DNA from: Pseudomonas sp. UBA4617
GTDB taxonomy: Bacteria; Pseudomonadota; Gammaproteobacteria; Pseudomonadales; Pseudomonadaceae
Direction of reading: 5' to 3'
Assembly (NCBI RefSeq): GCF_002386445.1
Contig: NZ_DGIR01000012.1
Location: 41,977 to 105,976, forward strand
DNA length: 64,000 nt
The translations under genes and the position numbers were made by a program. Positions 49,745 through 58,742 of this stretch are shown in pieces. The notes below the pieces were generated by a model. The model did not search any database. It saw nothing but the letters and a program-made list of their open reading frames with translations, and was not told where the DNA came from. The first letter of the stretch is position 1, and each line of letters begins with the position of its first letter.

Positions 49745-52126
49745 ATGAAATTCAGTGAACAGTGGCTGCGTGGTTGGGTAAACCCGCAAGTCTCCCGTGA
49801 TGAACTGGTCGCCCGCCTGTCCATGGCCGGCCTCGAAGTCGACAGCGTCACCCCTGCTGCCGGCCAGTTCAGCGGCATCGTCGTGGGCGAGATCCTCGCC
49901 ACCGAACAACACCCGGACGCCGACAAGCTGCGCGTGTGCCAGGTCAGCAACGGCCAGGAAACCTTCCAGGTGGTATGTGGCGCCCCTAACGCCCGCCCAG
50001 GCATCAAGATCCCGTTCGCCATGATCGGCGCCGAACTGCCCGGCGACTTCAAGATCAAAAAGGCCAAGCTGCGCGGCGTCGAGTCCTTCGGCATGCTGTG
50101 CTCGGCTGCCGAGCTGCAGATCAGCGAAGAGAACGACGGCCTGCTGGAACTGGCCGCCGACGCCCCGGTGGGCGAAGACATTCGCCAGTACCTCAGCCTG
50201 GACGACGCCAGCATCGAGATCGGCCTGACCCCGAACCGCGGCGACTGCCTGTCCATCGCCGGCCTGGCCCGCGACGTCAGCGCCCTGTACGACACCCCGG
50301 TCACCCGCCCGGTAGTGCCAGCCGTAGCGGCTGCCCACGACGAAGTGCGCCCGGTCGAAGTCAGCGCCCCGGCTGCCTGCCCGCGCTACCTGGGCCGCGT
50401 CATCCGCAACGTCGACCTGAGCAAGCCGACCCCGCTGTGGATGGTCGAGCGCCTGCGCCGCAGCGACGTGCGCAGCATCGACGCCGCCGTCGACATCACC
50501 AACTACGTGATGCTCGAACTCGGCCAACCGATGCACGCCTTCGACCTGGCAGAAATCAACGGCGGCATCCGCGTACGCATGGCCGAAGAAGGCGAGAAGC
50601 TCGTCCTGCTCGACGGCCAGGAAGTGGCCCTGCGCGCCGACACCCTGGTCATCGCCGACCACACCCGCGCCCTGGCCATCGCCGGCGTCATGGGTGGCGA
50701 GCACAGCGGTGTGAACACCGAAAAAACCCGCGACCTGTTCCTGGAAAGCGCCTTCTTCGAGCCGATTTCCGTCGCCGGTAAAGCCCGTTCCTACGGCCTG
50801 CACACCGATGCCTCGCACCGCTACGAGCGCGGCGTCGACTCGCAGCTGGCCCGCGAAGCCATGGAACGCGCCACCCAGCTGCTGCTGGACATCGTCGGCG
50901 GCGAAGCCGGCCCGGTGGTCGAAGCCGTCAGCGAACAGCACCTGCCGCAAGTCGCCCCGGTGACCCTGCGCGCCGAACGCATCACCCAGATGCTCGGCAT
51001 GGAAATGGACCCGGCCCAAGTCGAGCAACTGCTCAACGCCCTGGAGCTGACCACTACCAAGAGTGGGGAAGGGCAGTGGACCGTCAACGTGCCAAGCCAC
51101 CGCTTCGACATCAGCCTGGAAGTGGACTTGATCGAAGAGCTGGCCCGCCTGTACGGCTACAACAACCTGCCGGTGCGCTACCCGCAAGCCCGCCTGGCGC
51201 CGCAAGGCAAGCCGGAAACCCGCGGTGACCTGCCGACCCTGCGCCGCCTGCTGGTTGCCCGCGGCTACCAGGAAGCAATCACCTACAGCTTCATCGACCC
51301 GAAACTGTTCGAACTGTTCAGCCCGGGCGTAGAGCCGCTGCTGCTGGCCAACCCCATCTCCAGCGACATGGCCGCCATGCGCGCCTCGCTGTGGCCGGGC
51401 CTGGTCAAGGCACTGCAGCACAACCTGAACCGCCAGCAAGACCGCGTGCGCCTGTTCGAAAGCGGCCTGCGCTTCGTCGGCCAGCTCGGCGACCTGCAGC
51501 AGCAACCGATGATCGCCGGCGTGGTCACCGGCAGCCGCCTGCCGGAAGGCTGGGCCAACGGCCGCGACAGCGTCGACTTCTTCGACGTGAAGGCCGACGT
51601 GGAAGCCCTGCTGGGTTACTCCGGCGCGCTGAGCGACTTCACCTTCAGCGCCGGCAAGCACCCCGCCCTGCACCCAGGCCAGACCGCTGCCATCGAGCGT
51701 GACGGCAAGCTGGTCGGCTACCTCGGCGCCATCCACCCAGAGCTGGCCAAGGCCCTGGACCTGGACCGCCCGGTGTTCCTCTTCGAGCTGGTGCTGGGTG
51801 ACGTGGTCGAAGGCCGCCTGCCGAAGTTCAGCGAGCTGTCCAAGTTCCCGGAAACCCGTCGTGACCTGGCTTTGATTGCAGGACGTGATGTAGCTTCTAG
51901 CGCGGTGCTTGAAGTAATTCGTGACAATGCAGGCGAATGGCTCACAGACCTCAGGCTGTTTGATGTCTACCAGGGTAAAGGCATTGATCCTGATAGAAAA
52001 AGTCTGGCCGTCGGCTTGACCTGGCAGCATCCATCGCGCACTCTTAACGACGATGAGGTGAACGCCGCACTGCAAAACATCCTCACCTCGCTCGAACAAA
52101 GGTTGAACACCACGTTAAGGAAATAA
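49745..52126 (+). CDS. pheT: Phenylalanyl-tRNA synthetase beta subunit
   Basis: 793 residues, standard beta subunit. EMAP-like tRNA-binding domain ([19 protein letters not shown]), B3/B4 editing domain ([18 protein letters not shown]), B5 ([18 protein letters not shown]) and the ferredoxin-fold anticodon-binding end ([16 protein letters not shown]). It follows pheS by 33 bases and ihfA follows by four. Confidence 0.98.
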
Positions 52127-52130
52127 CGGC

Positions 52131-52433
52131 ATGGGTGCTCTGACGAAAGCTGAGATGGCCGAAAGGCTGTACGAGGAGCTAGGGCTTAACAAGCGTGAGG
52201 CCAAGGAGCTGGTCGAGCTGTTTTTCGAAGAAATTCGGCACGCACTTGAAGAGAACGAGCAGGTCAAGCTGTCCGGTTTCGGCAACTTCGACCTTCGCGA
52301 CAAACGCCAGCGGCCGGGCCGCAACCCCAAGACTGGGGAAGAAATCCCGATCACTGCACGGCGCGTCGTCACCTTTCGTCCAGGGCAGAAGTTGAAGGCC
52401 CGGGTTGAGGCCTATGCTGGAACCAAGCCATAA
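52131..52433 (+). CDS. ihfA: Integration host factor alpha subunit
   Basis: 100 residues. [20 protein letters not shown] start, [31 protein letters not shown] beta arm and the proline that wedges DNA. It pairs with IhfB to bend DNA. Confidence 0.98.
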
Positions 52434-52770
52434 CGACGAACTGCCCCCAATACCGGGCAAAAGGTACTTCACCATCGGTGAGGTGAGTGAGCTTTGTGCG
52501 GTAAAACCGCACGTGCTGCGGTATTGGGAGCAGGAGTTCGACCAGCTCAATCCCGTGAAGCGGCGGGGGAACCGGCGGTATTATCAGCGCCAGGACGTGC
52601 TGATGATTCGCCAGATTCGTGCGCTGCTTTATGACCAGGGCTTCACCATTGGTGGGGCGCGGTTGCGGCTCTCCAGTGAGGAGGCCAAGGATGAGTCGAG
52701 CCAGTACAAGCAGCTGATTCGGCAGATGATTGTCGAATTGGAGGATGTGTTGGTGGTGTTGAAGAAGTGA
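52414..52770 (+). CDS. MerR-family regulator
   Basis: 118 residues. Winged helix [25 protein letters not shown] followed by [35 protein letters not shown], and a coiled-coil dimer tail; no metal-binding cysteines, so an orphan or effector-free MerR. ATG 52414 overlaps ihfA by 20 bases, a gene order fixed in pseudomonads and many other gammaproteobacteria. Confidence 0.95.
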
Positions 52771-52870
52771 CCTGGTTGGTGGTGAATGAAAATTTTTTGA
52801 GAAAAAGCTTTCATTTATCAGGAGGTTAGGGTAAATTCTTCAGCGTTCTCAGAGGTTATGAGAATGTAGT

Positions 52871-52947
52871 CGGGGCGTAGCGCAGCCCGGTAGCGCACTT
52901 GCATGGGGTGCAAGGGGTCGAGTGTTCGAATCACTCCGTCCCGACCA
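52871..52947 (+). tRNA. tRNA-Pro (anticodon GGG)
   Basis: 77 bases with encoded CCA. Acceptor CGGGGCG/CGTCCCG, D arm GTAGCGCAGCCCGGTAGCGC, anticodon loop in TTGCATGGGGTGCAAG gives GGG. Its 3' end begins the island: an integrase remnant lies 70 bases downstream, the typical location of a tRNA-targeting recombinase. Confidence 0.97.
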
Positions 52948-52965
52948 AAAAAATCCCAAGGACTT

Positions 52966-52995
52966 AGGCCATTTCCGAAAGGGGTGGCCTTTTTC
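52966..52995 (+). terminator. Terminator of tRNA-Pro
   Basis: GGCCATTTCC-GAAA-GGGGTGGCC followed by five T, 19 bases beyond the CCA. Confidence 0.85.
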
Positions 52996-53017
52996 CTTTG
53001 CGTGACTTCTCAGCTTT

Positions 53018-53230
53018 TTACGCCTGCCTCCTCTTCAGAACTGGCAGCACCGGCCCATGCGAGTCCGTCGCTGACACCTTGTTTGCCGCCTCTATCAAGT
53101 GTCCCAGCTCCGCGGCAGAATAGTTACTGGTCACGTTGTCGTTCTTCTGGCCAAGTAGCGACTTCCGATCTTCCTCTGTTACGCCTGCCGCTTTCAGGCG
53201 CCTGCCGAAGGTGGTCTGCCCCAGCGTTGT
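53018..53230 (-). pseudogene. Tyrosine integrase, C-terminal remnant
   Basis: The frame reads TTFGRRLKAAGVTEEDRKSL, then LGQKNDNVTSNYSAAELGHL and IEAANKVS: the last 70 or so residues of a phage/island tyrosine recombinase, including the nucleophilic Tyr in SNYSAAEL and a LGxK box. The conserved catalytic R-H-R part before it is missing. The frame continues upstream into unrelated DNA at about 53230, where the PAPS-reductase fragment begins, so the gene was truncated by a deletion. Adjacent to tRNA-Pro. Confidence 0.8.
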
Positions 53231-53243
53231 ACTCGACATCGAC

Positions 53244-53555
53244 CTACCAGGCGCCGAGCTTGTGATACGGCTCACCGTTTCGGCTGGCCTTCTCGTGGCT
53301 GACGATTTTCCAGCTCAGGCCCTGGTCATACACCCCATCGAATTCCAACCAGGTGATGGGCACGTTCCAGTGGTGCTGGCACTCGCGGATGAAGTCGAGC
53401 GTTTCATTCTGCTCTTTGCCGGCGTTCTGGAACGTGACATGAACCCCTTCGGGCAGCTTGCCGTCGTGTGCTTCGAGGTGGTACAGCATGTAGCCGGAAC
53501 CGCGTCCGCCACTGAAGCCGATCTGAGCCGGCCCGGTGATCTGGTAGGGGTTCAT
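53244..53555 (-). pseudogene. PAPS-reductase-like phage gene, N-terminal part
   Basis: 104 residues starting at ATG 53555 with GGAGATT upstream. QIGFSGGRGSGYMLYHLEAH is the PP-loop of the phosphoadenylylsulfate reductase/ATP pyrophosphatase family, and GVHVTFQNAGKEQNETLDFIREC completes the first half; family members run two or three times longer. The frame stops within a dozen bases of the integrase fragment. Such genes are found in prophages and islands. Confidence 0.75.
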
Positions 53556-53658
53556 GGGCAATCTCCATTGCGGCGCCGCGCTAGCTCAGCGGGTGCCAGG
53601 CTCCGGTTGCAGCTCAATGCAGCTGCAGACGCTCCGTAGGTGATGTTCCTGAGGAAAG

Positions 53659-54657
53659 ATGTCCCTTAAAATAGCTGACTTACTGAACTGGACACGGGCT
53701 TTAGTGAATATGGAAATAAATTTTTTATCTACATTCCGTTGGTTGAAAGTTGATGCAGCTCCTGGGGTATATGACCTGTTGCCCACCGTTTCAGTAGTAA
53801 CGGACAGCAAAATAAGGAAATCAAAACTTACCGAAGAATTCAGAAAGCTGGCGGGCGAAATCGAATATCGCCATCTGGTAGATGCTAGCCATATTTTGAT
53901 TTGCAGGCCTGAACATTCAAGTGCATTCAAGGAATTTGAACACAGCGAACCTGCACTTTTAACGTGGCTCGTATGGCTTGGCTGGCTTATAGAGGATTCT
54001 TGGCTTGTCAAAGATAATTGCATTGGCTGCGAAGTTGCATATTGTAATATGCGGCTTGGTGGTTTGAACCATTGGACGAATAATGGGATATATTCGACTT
54101 TAACAACAGCGAAAGGAGAGATGCAACAGGACGTGTCATTCTCGGCTGAAGAACTTGCCGAGTGGCTCAGCATCACCGATGAGGTGCGGACTTTAAAGCA
54201 TCAGAAAGGCTACAGTTTCAAATTTTCACCGGTATCGAAGGAAAGCTCCCGTTTCGACAGGTTCCTGAGCTTTGTCCATGCATCTCGCACCGTGCCTTAT
54301 CCGGCATTGAAAATTGCGCAAATTTGCAGTGCGTTGGAAAGTCTTTTCTCAACGACGACGACGGAGCTTACGCATCGTTTGTCTGAGCGCGTCGCATTTT
54401 TCCTAGGGGGAGACTCCAAAGAGATGGAGGAGAGATACCAATTCATGAAGAGGGCGTATGCTATTAGGTCTCAGGTAACCCATGGCTCACATATTAAACA
54501 TTCCGATTTAGAAGCCGCTCCTCAAGTGAGTCAAGGTCTTCAGGATTTGTGTCGTAGGATTGTATTCGATATTCTGCGGAATAAAGAAAAGCAAGCCCTA
54601 GTGTATGGTTCTAATGAATATATCGAGAACTATTTTAGGCGTATCCTTTTTAGCTAA
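53659..54657 (+). CDS. Apea-like HEPN domain protein, 332 aa
   Basis: 332 residues, AT-rich codon use. The C-terminal third (RFLSFVHASRTVPYPALKIA, ICSALESLFSTTTTELTHRL, then ERYQFMKRAYAIRSQVTHGS) has the helical HEPN look with Arg270-X4-His275 (RSQVTH), the RNase motif of HEPN families. The N-terminal part is of unknown fold, with Trp-rich LLTWLVWLGWLIEDSW. ATG 53659 after GAGGAAAG. Likely an abortive-infection style RNase or an RNA-processing protein. No toxin/antitoxin partner is clear. Confidence 0.7.
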   Translation: MSLKIADLLNWTRALVNMEINFLSTFRWLKVDAAPGVYDLLPTVSVVTDSKIRKSKLTEEFRKLAGEIEYRHLVDASHILICRPEHSSAFKEFEHSEPALLTWLVWLGWLIEDSWLVKDNCIGCEVAYCNMRLGGLNHWTNNGIYSTLTTAKGEMQQDVSFSAEELAEWLSITDEVRTLKHQKGYSFKFSPVSKESSRFDRFLSFVHASRTVPYPALKIAQICSALESLFSTTTTELTHRLSERVAFFLGGDSKEMEERYQFMKRAYAIRSQVTHGSHIKHSDLEAAPQVSQGLQDLCRRIVFDILRNKEKQALVYGSNEYIENYFRRILFS

Positions 54658-54884
54658 TTTAGCAGGTCTGCTGATTAGTAATAACGGATGGTCAGTGGCA
54701 ATTGTCTGTGAGGCCACTTGGTGGCAGGCTGATACGTTGCTGGCGTCTGCTGTACCGGGCGCGTGCGGTGATGCGTTTCACGCTGCTTTCTGCTGATTCC
54801 TGGCGCCGACAGCGGCAAAGATCCTGGCGGCCTTTGCTTCGTTGAGTGTTATGTCGGGGGGGGAGCGATCCTGTTCTGGTCAAG
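54658..54884. other. Gene-free stretch before the IS element
   Basis: About 230 bases; no supported gene. Composition changes here from AT-rich to GC-rich, so it includes the boundary of what was inserted around the HEPN gene. A run of eight G lies at about 54856-54863. Confidence 0.4.
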
Positions 54885-54909
54885 TTTTGCCGGACACCGA
54901 TTACGGTGA

Positions 54910-55751
54910 TCACGCCGCCTGCTGCTCCATAGCTATCGGCGACAGGTAGTTGTTGTGGCTGTGGAGCCTGATTCGGTTGTATCGCATGAAGAAGCTGGTC
55001 ATATCCTGCCTGGCTTCATCAATTTCTTTGTAGCCTTTGCTGGGCACCCACTCTGACTTGAGCGTCCCAAAGAAGCGCTCTGTTGGTGCGTTGTCCCAGC
55101 ATTGCCCTCTGCGGCTCATGCTTTGTGTTATCCCGTGCTCTAGCACTCGGATTGGAAGCGCTGACTGGTGTCTTGGCAGCCTTGATCCGAGTAAAACATC
55201 AAGCCTGCATGTCTACCTCGAACGCCCACCGCCATCCTCAGTGCCTTGCTAACCAAGGTGGGGTCATTGATCAGCGAAAACGCCCAACCAACGATCCGGC
55301 GGGCGAACAAATCAATGACTACTGCCAGGTGATACCAGCGTTTCCCGACCATCAAGCTGGTAACGTCGCCTCACCGGACTTGGTTGATAGCTGTTGGCTC
55401 GAAGTTACGTTCGAGCAGATTCTTGGCCACATATGCCTCGACACCCTTGGAGCGATACTGATGCCGGCGGCGCTGCCTACTGGCCAGGTTCGCCTCCTCC
55501 ATGAGCTTTCGGGCCAGGTACCGCCCCACCTTGAACTGCTGGGCTTTCAGGCACTGGGAGATCATCCTAGCGCCCGCACTTCCCCTGCTTTCGACGTGCA
55601 GCTGAACGACTTTTTCTCTGAGCCCGTTGCGCTTAGTATTCGGTGCCGAGCGGCGGCGAAGCCAGTCATAAAACGCGCTGCGGGAAACGCTCAACGCACT
55701 GCAAAGCAGGCTGGTCGGATACAGGCCTGACTCTCTCAGTTCCTCGATCAA
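54910..55751 (-). pseudogene. IS3 orfB transposase, nonsense and frameshift
   Basis: The three readable pieces are IEELRESGLYPTSLLCSALS to NFEPTAINQVR, then GDVTSLMVGKRWYHLAVVID to SQRFQSEC, then VLEHGITQSMSRRGQCWDNAPTER to the end. The first two are in one frame, separated by TGA at about 55368-55370; the last is in another frame after position 55140. Catalytic DDE elements (VIDLFAR, DNAPTERFFGTLK) are present, so the parent was a full enzyme. Confidence 0.9.
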
Positions 55752-56056
55752 GAAAAACGATCGGGATCCGACATCAAGAGAGCCGTAGTCTTTTTTAATA
55801 TTTCGGCCTCGGTCTCCAAACGCTTAATCTTGGCCCGCAGCTCCTGGAGCTCTCGCTGTTCGTCGCTGATTGCCTTGGTACCTGCTACTGGCTGGCCCTT
55901 CTGACGCTCTTTGCGAACCTGATCTACCCAGCGGCGCAGCGCCGTAGGGCCGAGCTCCATCGACGCACAGACGTCTGGAATCGATCCGTTATCATCAGGA
56001 ACCATGCTGGCAGCACGTTGCTTGAACTCGCGGGTTTAGGTCTTGCGTTCTTGCAT
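55748..56056 (-). pseudogene. IS3 orfA, early nonsense codon
   Basis: ATG complement of 56054-56056 opens MQERKT, then TAA at 56036-56038 stops it; the frame resumes TREFKQRAASMVPDDNGSIP and ends with the leucine-zipper-like ELQELRAKIKRLETEAEIL. The stop likely replaced a Tyr codon in MQERKTYTREFKQR. It could be re-started at a later ATG (56005) but the helix-turn-helix would be cut. Confidence 0.85.
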
Positions 56057-56199
56057 GGAACCTCCTGATTGGGCGACTCATACCGCCCTTAAGAGGTGTC
56101 CGGGATCATTAAGCCAGTTCATCACGATTCCAGCCCAATCTGTGTGCAGTGGGGGAGGTTGCCACAGACTTTAGCCGCTTGATAAATTTCGTCGAGCCG

Positions 56200-57093
56200 T
56201 CACAATTGGGCAAGAATTGCGTCTCGGTAGACATTTTCATTCGGCAGATTGCTAGGGGAAGTAAATGCATTCGCGACTTGGTCAACGGTGGTAGTGAACA
56301 CACCCTCAGCCTTCAGCTCGCGAATCTGCCCCTCAGGCACTTCCTCGCCAATGTCGTACCACATTAGTGAAAGTGAGCCAGGTTGGAGTTGGTACTCGTA
56401 CAAAGTACCGCCGAGTCTCTCGCGAATTTTGTCGTTGACTGGTTTAGGACAGACAAAGAATAAGCCGCTGCGACAAAGCCGTTCCCTTCTGAGGACATGG
56501 CCTTTGTAAATTAGCTGAGGAAGGATGCGCTTATTAACATTTTCCCAGTTGAACCCCGCAGTGCTAGCCTTCGCCGGTTTCTCATTATTCAGATACGCAC
56601 GCCGCTCTTCTTGGTAGTTACCAGTGGTGTCAATAGACTGGACTTCGATGGCCACGAAGTCTTTTAAATCGCCCTTGTCATCGAGTCGTGCCAAAACCCA
56701 ATCGACAAAGTAACCGCCGGACTTGCCACGATTTGGAAGTCTAAGCTCCTTTCCCCATCTCTTGCCAAAAACCGCAACTTTTATCTTGCCAGGCGATACT
56801 ATAGCTGCTCGGGCCTCATTGCCGCGGAAAAGCTCAACATCGCCCTCAAATGCCACCTTTGCAACATCCAATAAGATGCGATAGTCATCAGCATAAAGGC
56901 GGTACGGGCAGCAAATCACTGGGCCTGTGGTCATAGGCTTGAGAGTGCAAACGCCGCTAATATCACCGTTGCTCAGCGTTTTTACACACTTTGCGGCTAC
57001 AAATGGGCACTCTGAGTTGGCCCGCGCTTGGCGGGCCTTCTGTGATTGGTCAGTAGGTGCATATCCGAAAAATTCAATGATTCGGCTAGCCAA
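56200..57093 (-). CDS. NotI-family restriction endonuclease
   Basis: About 297 residues (308 if the TTG at 57126 is used; TTG 57093 has AAAGGAA well placed). RIIEFFGYAP then SECPFVAAKC, GVC and VICCPYRLY mark the four cysteines of the NotI iron-binding fold, and GGYFVDWVLARLDDKG then FVAIEVQSIDTTGNYQEE give the PD-(D/E)XK-like Asp and Glu-X-Gln of NotI. It is shorter than NotI (383 from memory). Type II endonuclease, probably of long GC-rich site specificity. It overlaps the methyltransferase stop by a few bases and follows it in the operon. Confidence 0.88.
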   Translation of the reverse strand: MASRIIEFFGYAPTDQSQKARQARANSECPFVAAKCVKTLSNGDISGVCTLKPMTTGPVICCPYRLYADDYRILLDVAKVAFEGDVELFRGNEARAAIVSPGKIKVAVFGKRWGKELRLPNRGKSGGYFVDWVLARLDDKGDLKDFVAIEVQSIDTTGNYQEERRAYLNNEKPAKASTAGFNWENVNKRILPQLIYKGHVLRRERLCRSGLFFVCPKPVNDKIRERLGGTLYEYQLQPGSLSLMWYDIGEEVPEGQIRELKAEGVFTTTVDQVANAFTSPSNLPNENVYRDAILAQL

Positions 57094-58423
57094 GCGCAAG
57101 TTCCTTTTGATGTTGTCTAGGAACAACCCTAGTATTGGTGGATGCCCAGTGGGCTAAGAGCTTCTCTGCTATTGCTTTCGCCATCAATACCGGAACCGCA
57201 TTCCCGACCTGTTCATATTGGCTGACACGCGAACCTAAAAACTTATACGTATCAGGGAACGACTGGAAGCGTGCAGCTTCACGTACTGTGAGGGTGCGGT
57301 TTTGGTACGGAAGGAAGACTGTACCCCAGTGTGGATCACATTTCGTCAAAACTGTACCTGGCAGTCGATCAGGATGCAATCTCCCATAACGTTTAGTGTG
57401 GTCTGATCGTCGAGCACGTTGCATCCCTTTCGGTAGTAATTCGAATGGAATATCTCTCCAGGATCCTCCTGGTTGTACATGCATCATCCGCTCTGCATTT
57501 TGCTTCGACAGTTTAGCTGCGAAATGGTTATAGGTTTCACCGCTTGGATTGCGAATACTTTTTGCAAAGCTGCTTTCAGCGGGAGTGAGATATTCAATTG
57601 TCTCCGCACCTTCGCCCATTTCAAGTGGAGGCAGGTCTGAAATTGCTTCATTTACCGTCACGGCGGGTTTGAGGCGCTCGCGATCTAGCTCTCCGAGCTG
57701 GAACGTCATGGTGTTGCCGCCTCGGAAGTTAGCTCGACCTATAGCATAATGCGAGGGGATAGGATGCTCAATAGGGCCCGCCAGAGACCCCAGCAAGATC
57801 AATCGCCAACGCTCTTGGGGTACGCCGTAGTGTGCAGCAAAAAGAATCTTGGCGGTGACGTGATAGCCGAGGTTCGTGAAAATTTCGATAATGTGCCGGT
57901 AAACCTTACCATCCCCAATCGACAAAAGGCCTGGAACGTTTTCAAACACAAACGCTTGAGGCATGAACTCCTCAAGAAATCGCTCATAGTGCCTAAAGAG
58001 CTTGTTTCGAGGATCCTCAAGGAAGCGTTCGGGTGCGTTAATTGAAAAGCCTTGGCAGGGAGGCCCGCCGACTAGCACATCAAGTTCACCCCTTTCCAGG
58101 CCGAGTTGGACGCGGATTGCAGCGGGATCAACTTCCTCGATGGGACGACAATCCGCAATGGCTTCAGGGTGGTTGAGGCGGAAGGTCTCTATCGCTTCGG
58201 GCATGATGTCATTACCATACAGGCTAATGTAGCCAGCCTGTCGAAAGCCCTCGGTGATGCCCCCGGCGCCACAAAAAAGATCGATAGTTCGGCGCGGAGC
58301 CATGCCCGTTCCTCCGTGGGTAAGTGGACCAGACATCGTTTTAGGGTTTCCAAGGCGGCACAATGCTCCTTTTGGAATATTTTTACCGCTAACGTCAATC
58401 GTCATATCATGCTCAATAGCCAT
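57086..58423 (-). CDS. C5-cytosine DNA methyltransferase
   Basis: 445 residues. Motif I TIDLFCGAGGITEGF, motif IV VGGPPCQGFS with the catalytic Cys, motif VI VFENVPG, motif VIII QERWRLIL, motif IX TVREAARFQSFPD and motif X YEQVGNAVP, the complete Dcm-type set with a target domain of about 120 residues. It makes the protective methyl mark for the restriction enzyme that follows. The start at ATG 58423 has a weak ribosome site; in-frame alternatives lie 18 and 87 bases downstream. Confidence 0.95.
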   Translation of the reverse strand: MAIEHDMTIDVSGKNIPKGALCRLGNPKTMSGPLTHGGTGMAPRRTIDLFCGAGGITEGFRQAGYISLYGNDIMPEAIETFRLNHPEAIADCRPIEEVDPAAIRVQLGLERGELDVLVGGPPCQGFSINAPERFLEDPRNKLFRHYERFLEEFMPQAFVFENVPGLLSIGDGKVYRHIIEIFTNLGYHVTAKILFAAHYGVPQERWRLILLGSLAGPIEHPIPSHYAIGRANFRGGNTMTFQLGELDRERLKPAVTVNEAISDLPPLEMGEGAETIEYLTPAESSFAKSIRNPSGETYNHFAAKLSKQNAERMMHVQPGGSWRDIPFELLPKGMQRARRSDHTKRYGRLHPDRLPGTVLTKCDPHWGTVFLPYQNRTLTVREAARFQSFPDTYKFLGSRVSQYEQVGNAVPVLMAKAIAEKLLAHWASTNTRVVPRQHQKELALG

Positions 58424-58452
58424 TTCTCTACTTCTGTCAGTAGGGGTGGTTA

Positions 58453-58486
58453 GATAGGGGCAGCGGTTGCCGCCGCTGCCCCTATC
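58453..58486. terminator. Strong hairpin between RHH gene and methyltransferase
   Basis: GATAGGGGCAGCGG (58453-58466) and CCGCTGCCCCTATC (58473-58486), a perfect 14-base stem with a six-base loop. It has no T run on either side. It could limit read-through from the RHH gene into the methyltransferase mRNA, or mark a recombination or processing site. Confidence 0.6.
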
Positions 58487-58514
58487 GTTGTCCGAATCTG
58501 TCGGGAAAGCTCAG

Positions 58515-58706
58515 TCAGTTCAGTCTTGGCTCGCTTGGCTCAGGGAACAACGCCCCTTGACCGCGTTCGTGTCTTTCGACGTAACACTGCATAAATTCGC
58601 GAAGCACCTCGGATGCTTTTCGTTCCTCTGCTGTACATGCTGACTGAAATGCCTCGCGCAGATCTTTTTCAATGCGTATGCGCAAGCCAACGTCTTTGCT
58701 GCTCAT
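58515..58706 (-). CDS. Ribbon-helix-helix regulator, 63 aa
   Basis: MSSKDVGLRIRIEKDLREAF, then CTAEERKASEVLREFMQCYV, ERHERGQGALFPEPSEP. A beta-strand with alternating GLRIRI, followed by two helices, is the RHH fold of CopG/Arc-type regulators and antitoxins. ATG complement of 58704-58706. A 22-base perfect palindrome (58721-58742) lies 15 bases ahead of the start, typical for autorepression. No toxin gene is adjacent, so it may control the restriction-modification pair or be an orphan plasmid-type regulator. Confidence 0.7.
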   Translation of the reverse strand: MSSKDVGLRIRIEKDLREAFQSACTAEERKASEVLREFMQCYVERHERGQGALFPEPSEPRLN

Positions 58707-58720
58707 AACTATGGTAGTCC

Positions 58721-58742
58721 TGGATACACATATGTGTATCCA
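58721..58742 (-). promoter_or_regulatory. 22-bp perfect palindrome (operator)
   Basis: TGGATACACAT followed by its exact reverse complement ATGTGTATCCA. It lies just upstream of the RHH gene and likely covers its promoter, as expected for a dimeric RHH repressor with two half-sites. Confidence 0.75.

Larger units (their letters stand above)
54885..56108 (-). mobile_element. IS3-family element, inactivated
   Basis: About 1.22 kb. Short terminal inverted repeats CGGACACC at 54891-54898 and its complement 56095-56102, extended at the right to TGATCCCGGACACC. It carries orfA and orfB on the minus strand, with a DDE transposase. A possible target duplication AAG flanks it (54882-54884 and 56111-56113) but the exact ends are uncertain by a few bases. 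Three lesions (below) make it non-mobile. Confidence 0.85.

Noticed and set aside
48656..52099. A 1147-codon open frame on the minus strand opposite pheS-pheT
   Set aside because: Long antisense frames arise in GC-rich genes from codon bias; no ribosome site or known motif, and the plus strand is pheST.
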